Below are positions 60,702 through 64,000 of a DNA stretch of 64,000 nucleotides, one piece after another. The notes under the pieces were generated by a model. The model saw only the letters and a program-made list of their open reading frames with translations, ran no database searches and was not told the DNA's origin. This DNA comes from Halomonas sp. SSL-5. GTDB lineage: Bacteria > Pseudomonadota > Gammaproteobacteria > Pseudomonadales > Halomonadaceae. The number at the start of each line of letters is the position of its first letter. Position 1 is the first letter of the stretch. The position numbers were made by a program, and so were the translations under genes. The stretch spans positions 62,001 to 126,000 of the forward strand of contig NZ_JAUYWF010000009.1 of NCBI RefSeq assembly GCF_030708455.1, given 5' to 3'.

Positions 60702-60728
60702 TGAGACGCCGGGAACAGCGAAAGGTTC
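60702..60728 (-). promoter_or_regulatory. Candidate sigma-E/AlgU promoter of rpoH
   Basis: Minus-strand GAACCT (60723-60728), 16 bp, TCTCA (60702-60706) resembles the AlgU consensus GAACTT-N16/17-TCTGA with one mismatch in each box. The start site would be about 45 bases before the rpoH ATG. A sigma-E promoter for rpoH is well known in E. coli and Pseudomonas. Confidence 0.6.
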
Positions 60729-60766
60729 CGCGACCTCGTCGGCGCCGGTATCGCGGAGGCCTGGCC

Positions 60767-61731
60767 TCAGCGCGGCTTCACCTCGGCAAGGTGGCGGCTG
60801 ACCGCGATCCAGGCACCCAACCAGCCCAATAGTATACTACAGCCGACCAGGGTGGCGGAACCGCCCGCCCCCAGCCGCGGCAGGCTGAAGCTGGCGCCGT
60901 AGCTGGCCGCCAGCCCCGCCACCGGCGCCGCCAGCCACTCTCCGCCCAGGGTCAGCAGCGCCCAGGCCAGCAGGCCGCCGCCCAGGCCATACCAGGCCCC
61001 GCTGTAGAGGAAGGGGCGGCGCACGAAGCCATGGGTGGCGCCGATCAGGGTCACCACCTCGATCTCCTTGCGGCGGCTCTCCACCGCCAGGCGGATGGTA
61101 TTGCCCACCACCAGCAGCACCCCTCCCCCGAACAGCACGGCCAGCGCTAGGGCCACGCGTCGCCCCAGCTCGGCCAGGCTGCGCAGGCGCTCGATCCAGG
61201 CCAGGTCCAGGCGCACCTCTTCCACTCCCGACACCGTCTCCAGCGTCTCGGCCAGCTCGCGCACCGCCTCCGGCGCCACGGGGGTCACCACCACGCTGGC
61301 CGGCAGGGGGTTGTCATCGAGGCGCGCCAGGGCGTCCGTGAGCCCCAGCGCCTGCTGGAACTCCGCCATGCCCTCGGCGGCCGTGATCAGCCGGGTGCGC
61401 GCCACGCCGGGCTGGGCGCCCAGGGCCTCCTCGATGCGCACCGCCTCGCCATCGCCGACCCCCGGGGCCAGGTAGGCGGTCAGGGTGGCGCTCTCGGTGA
61501 GCTCGGCGTCGAGCAGTCGTGCGCTGTCCAGGGTCAGCCACAGCCCCGCCGGCAGCACCAGGGCGATGGCGATGGCCAGCATGGTCACCAGACTGCCGAT
61601 GGGGGTGCGCAGCAGACGACCGGCGCTGTCCAGGGCCATGGCCCGGTGGTGGCGCAGCCAGCCCCGGAAGCGACTGGAGGAGCGCGTGCGATGGGTACGT
61701 GCGCCGCGGGGCGGCGAGGCAGGAGGTCGGC

Positions 61732-61735
<4 letters not shown>
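60767..61735 (-). CDS. ftsX: Cell division protein FtsX
   Basis: A 322-residue membrane protein with a basic cytoplasmic N-terminus, one membrane segment at about 50-70, a periplasmic domain, and three C-terminal segments (the VGNTIRLAVESRRKEIEVVTLIGATHGF region is the signature, partly quoted). With FtsE it controls peptidoglycan hydrolases at the septum through EnvC or similar. Overlaps the ftsE stop by ATGA. Slightly shorter than E. coli FtsX (352). Confidence 0.96.
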
Positions 61736-62396
<661 letters not shown>

Positions 62397-62400
<4 letters not shown>

Positions 62401-63767
62401 CCCTGGGCGTCGTCCCCTGCGCGGTCGAACAGGGCATCGACGAACTCGCCGGCCACGAAGGGCCGCAGGTCGTCCAGGGACTCGCCGACCCCGATGAAGC
62501 GGATCGGTATGCCCAGCTGCTTGGCCAGGGCGAAGATGATGCCGCCCTTGGCGGTGCCATCGAGCTTGGTCAGTGTCACCCCGGTGATCGGCACCGCCTC
62601 GTGGAAGGTGCTGGCCTGGGAGAGGGCGTTCTGGCCGGTGCCGGCGTCGAGCACCAGCATTACCTCGTGGGGTGCTGCGGCGTCGAGCTTGCCCATCACC
62701 CGGTGGACCTTCTTGAGCTCCTCCATCAGGTGCGCCTTGTTGTGCAGTCGCCCGGCGGTATCGGCGATCAGCACATCGACGCCGCGCGCCTTGGCGGCGG
62801 CCACGGCGTCATACACCACCGAGGCGCTGTCGGCGCCGGTGTGCTGGGCGATCACCGGCACCTGGTTGCGCTCGCCCCATACCTTGAGCTGCTCCACCGC
62901 GGCGGCACGGAAGGTATCGCCGGCGGCCAGCATCACGCTGCGCCCCTCGCGCTGGAAGCGCTGGGTCAGCTTGCCGATGGTGGTGGTCTTGCCCACGCCG
63001 TTGACGCCGATCACCAGGATCACGAAGGGGCCTTCGCCCTTGGGGGGCAGCGTCAGGGGGTGGCTGACCGGCTCGAGCATGGCGGCCAGCTCCTCCTGCA
63101 GGGCGCGGTAGAGAGCCTCGCTGTCCTTGAGCTCCTTGCGGGACACGCGCGCGGTCAGGCGGTCGATGATCTCGGTGGTGGCCTCGATCCCCACGTCCGC
63201 CATCAGCAGCTGGGTCTCGAGGTCCTCCATCAGGTCGTCATCGATCTGCTTCCGGCCCAGGAACAGGTCGGCCAGGCCGTCGGTCAGGTTGGCGCGGGTC
63301 TTGCCGAGACCCGAGCGGATGCGCGCGAACCAGCCCTTCTTCTCGCCGGCGACGGGCTTGTCCTGCAGCGCGGCACGGGGCGGCTCTGGTTCCGGCTCTG
63401 GTTCCGGCTCTGGTTCCGGCTCTGGTTCCGGCTCTGGTTCCGGCTCAGGAGCGGGCTCGGGCTCCGGTTCGGGCTCAGGCTCAGGCTCAGGCTCAGGGGC
63501 GGTTTCGGGCTCAGGCTCCGGTTCGGGCTCAGGCTCAGGCTCAGGGGCGGGCTCGGGCTCCGGGGCAGGTTTCGGCTCCGGCTCGGGTTCGGGGGCGGGC
63601 TCCGGGGCCGAGTCGCGCGCCTCCTCGGGTGCCGCCGGCACCGGACGCGCCTCCGACTCGGCGGCGGATTCCCCCTCCTCGACGGATTCGACAACCTCCT
63701 CCTGACGCGCCTGCTCCTCGCGGGTCGCCTCTTGCTGCTTCTTCTTGCGCTTGAAAAAACCGAACAT
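62397..63767 (-). CDS. ftsY: Signal recognition particle receptor FtsY
   Basis: A 456-residue SRP receptor GTPase. The basic N-terminal [12 protein letters not shown] is followed by an acidic A-domain (residues about 15-145) that consists largely of Glu-Pro and Ala-Pro pairs, then the NG domain: [14 protein letters not shown] (P-loop), [27 protein letters not shown] and [15 protein letters not shown] for the A domain holds five exact 12-bp repeats (63382-63441). ATG at 63767 opens the family start; the 12-codon longer frame is not conserved. Confidence 0.97.
63382..63441 (-). repeat. Tandem 12-bp repeat in ftsY A-domain
   Basis: Five exact copies of a 12-bp unit (GGCTCTGGTTCC on the plus strand) encode EPEP each in ftsY; flanking DNA to about 63620 is similar but diverged. 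Length is in frame and could vary between strains. Confidence 0.85.
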
Positions 63768-63821
63768 GGACAGAATCAGCCTCGCGGATGAACGAATCGC
63801 CACATCCTACCACTGCCCACC

Positions 63822-63850
63822 ATGACTGTGGACAAGCCGCCCGTTACAAT
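63822..63850 (+). promoter_or_regulatory. Candidate promoter of rsmD
   Basis: ATGACT (63822-63827), 17 bp, TACAAT (63845-63850). The start would fall on or just before the ATG at 63858, giving a leaderless message. Confidence 0.45.
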
Positions 63851-63857
63851 CCTCGCC

Positions 63858-64000
63858 ATGACTCGACGCCCCCCACGCTCACGCCGCTCAGGCAAGCCCG
63901 CCACCGCCCGCCAGCACGGCGGCAAGGACGCCGGTCGCCGGCGGGCCGGCCGCCGGAGCGCCGGCCGCCTGCGCATCATCGGTGGCGACTACCGCCGCCG
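63858..64000 (+). CDS. rsmD: 16S rRNA m2G966 methyltransferase RsmD, N-terminal part
   Basis: The ORF starts at ATG 63858 and runs off the right edge. It begins with about 37 Arg/Lys/Gly-rich residues and then RLRIIGGDYRR, which matches the RsmD start (GxLRIIAGxxRG). Divergence from ftsY is conserved in gammaproteobacteria. The basic extension before LRIIGG is longer than in E. coli. There is no ribosome site upstream, and a candidate promoter (ATGACT 63822, TACAAT 63845, 17-bp spacer) would start the RNA at about the ATG. Confidence 0.8.
   Translation, partial: MTRRPPRSRRSGKPATARQHGGKDAGRRRAGRRSAGRLRIIGGDYRR

Noticed and set aside
63382..63620. CRISPR-like array from the tandem repeats at the right end
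   Set aside because: Units are 6-12 bp, without spacers, in frame inside ftsY; a low-complexity protein region.

Overview
The window is about 64 kb of GC-rich, gene-dense chromosome from a gammaproteobacterium. Gene order (ubiD-rho, lpxD-fabZ-lpxA-lpxB-rnhB-dnaE-accA-tilS, rpsB-tsf-pyrH-frr-uppS-cdsA-dxr-rseP-bamA-skp, radC/coaBC-dut-algC-argB-slmA, ftsY-ftsE-ftsX-rpoH) and protein style suggest Oceanospirillales, most likely Halomonadaceae (inference, no search run). No rRNA, tRNA, CRISPR array, prophage or intact insertion sequence was seen. Almost everything is core housekeeping.

Layout. 1-2150: end of a type II secretion operon (gspK-gspL-gspM), with gspM probably frameshifted at its 3' end. 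1979-9063 (minus strand): DUF3087 protein, a DAHP synthase preceded by three small ORFs, folM, fre, ubiD and rho. 9511-13304: ppx, then tilS and accA. 13560-31967 (minus): dnaE back through the lipid A / outer-membrane-assembly / isoprenoid / translation supercluster to rpsB. 32295-40247 (plus): map, glnD, then dapC-yffB-dapD-dapE plus one unknown gene. 40356-50976: a membrane-anchored cold-shock-domain protein, slyX, trxB, a CPXCG zinc ribbon, aconitase, malic enzyme, a YeeE/YedE sulfur transporter, trpS, a thioesterase and a DUF2007 protein. 50978-54687 (minus): rlmI, mutM, rpmG, rpmB, radC. 54809-59704 (plus): coaBC, dut, algC, argB, slmA. 59785-63767 (minus): rpoH and the ftsX-ftsE-ftsY operon, with rsmD starting divergently at the right edge.

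The most unusual material is between the genes. Seven copies of a roughly 110-bp structured repeat lie just downstream of stop codons (near 2.6, 7.6, 13.4, 17.2, 35.8, 41.2 and 53.9 kb). Each copy folds into an outer stem enclosing two small hairpins. Where the stems change between copies they mostly keep pairing, and the hexaloop is almost always AGGGAN, which matches the ANGGAN loop recognised by CsrA/RsmA proteins. Whether these are RNA sponges, 3'-UTR elements or mobile REP-like DNA is open.

The second unusual region is the leader of the DAHP synthase gene (3773-4401). It holds three tandem small ORFs with ribosome sites. Two carry dense aromatic-codon runs (FWYGYF and YYGYWRF) followed by hairpins, as expected for translation-coupled control by aromatic amino acids.

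Functionally the window joins envelope biogenesis (lpx, fabZ, bamA, skp, rseP, with a sigma-E-like promoter before rpoH), isoprenoid and undecaprenyl synthesis (dxr, uppS, cdsA), lysine/diaminopimelate synthesis (dapC-D-E), nitrogen sensing (glnD) and cell division (ftsYEX, slmA). All promoters and terminators were read by eye.
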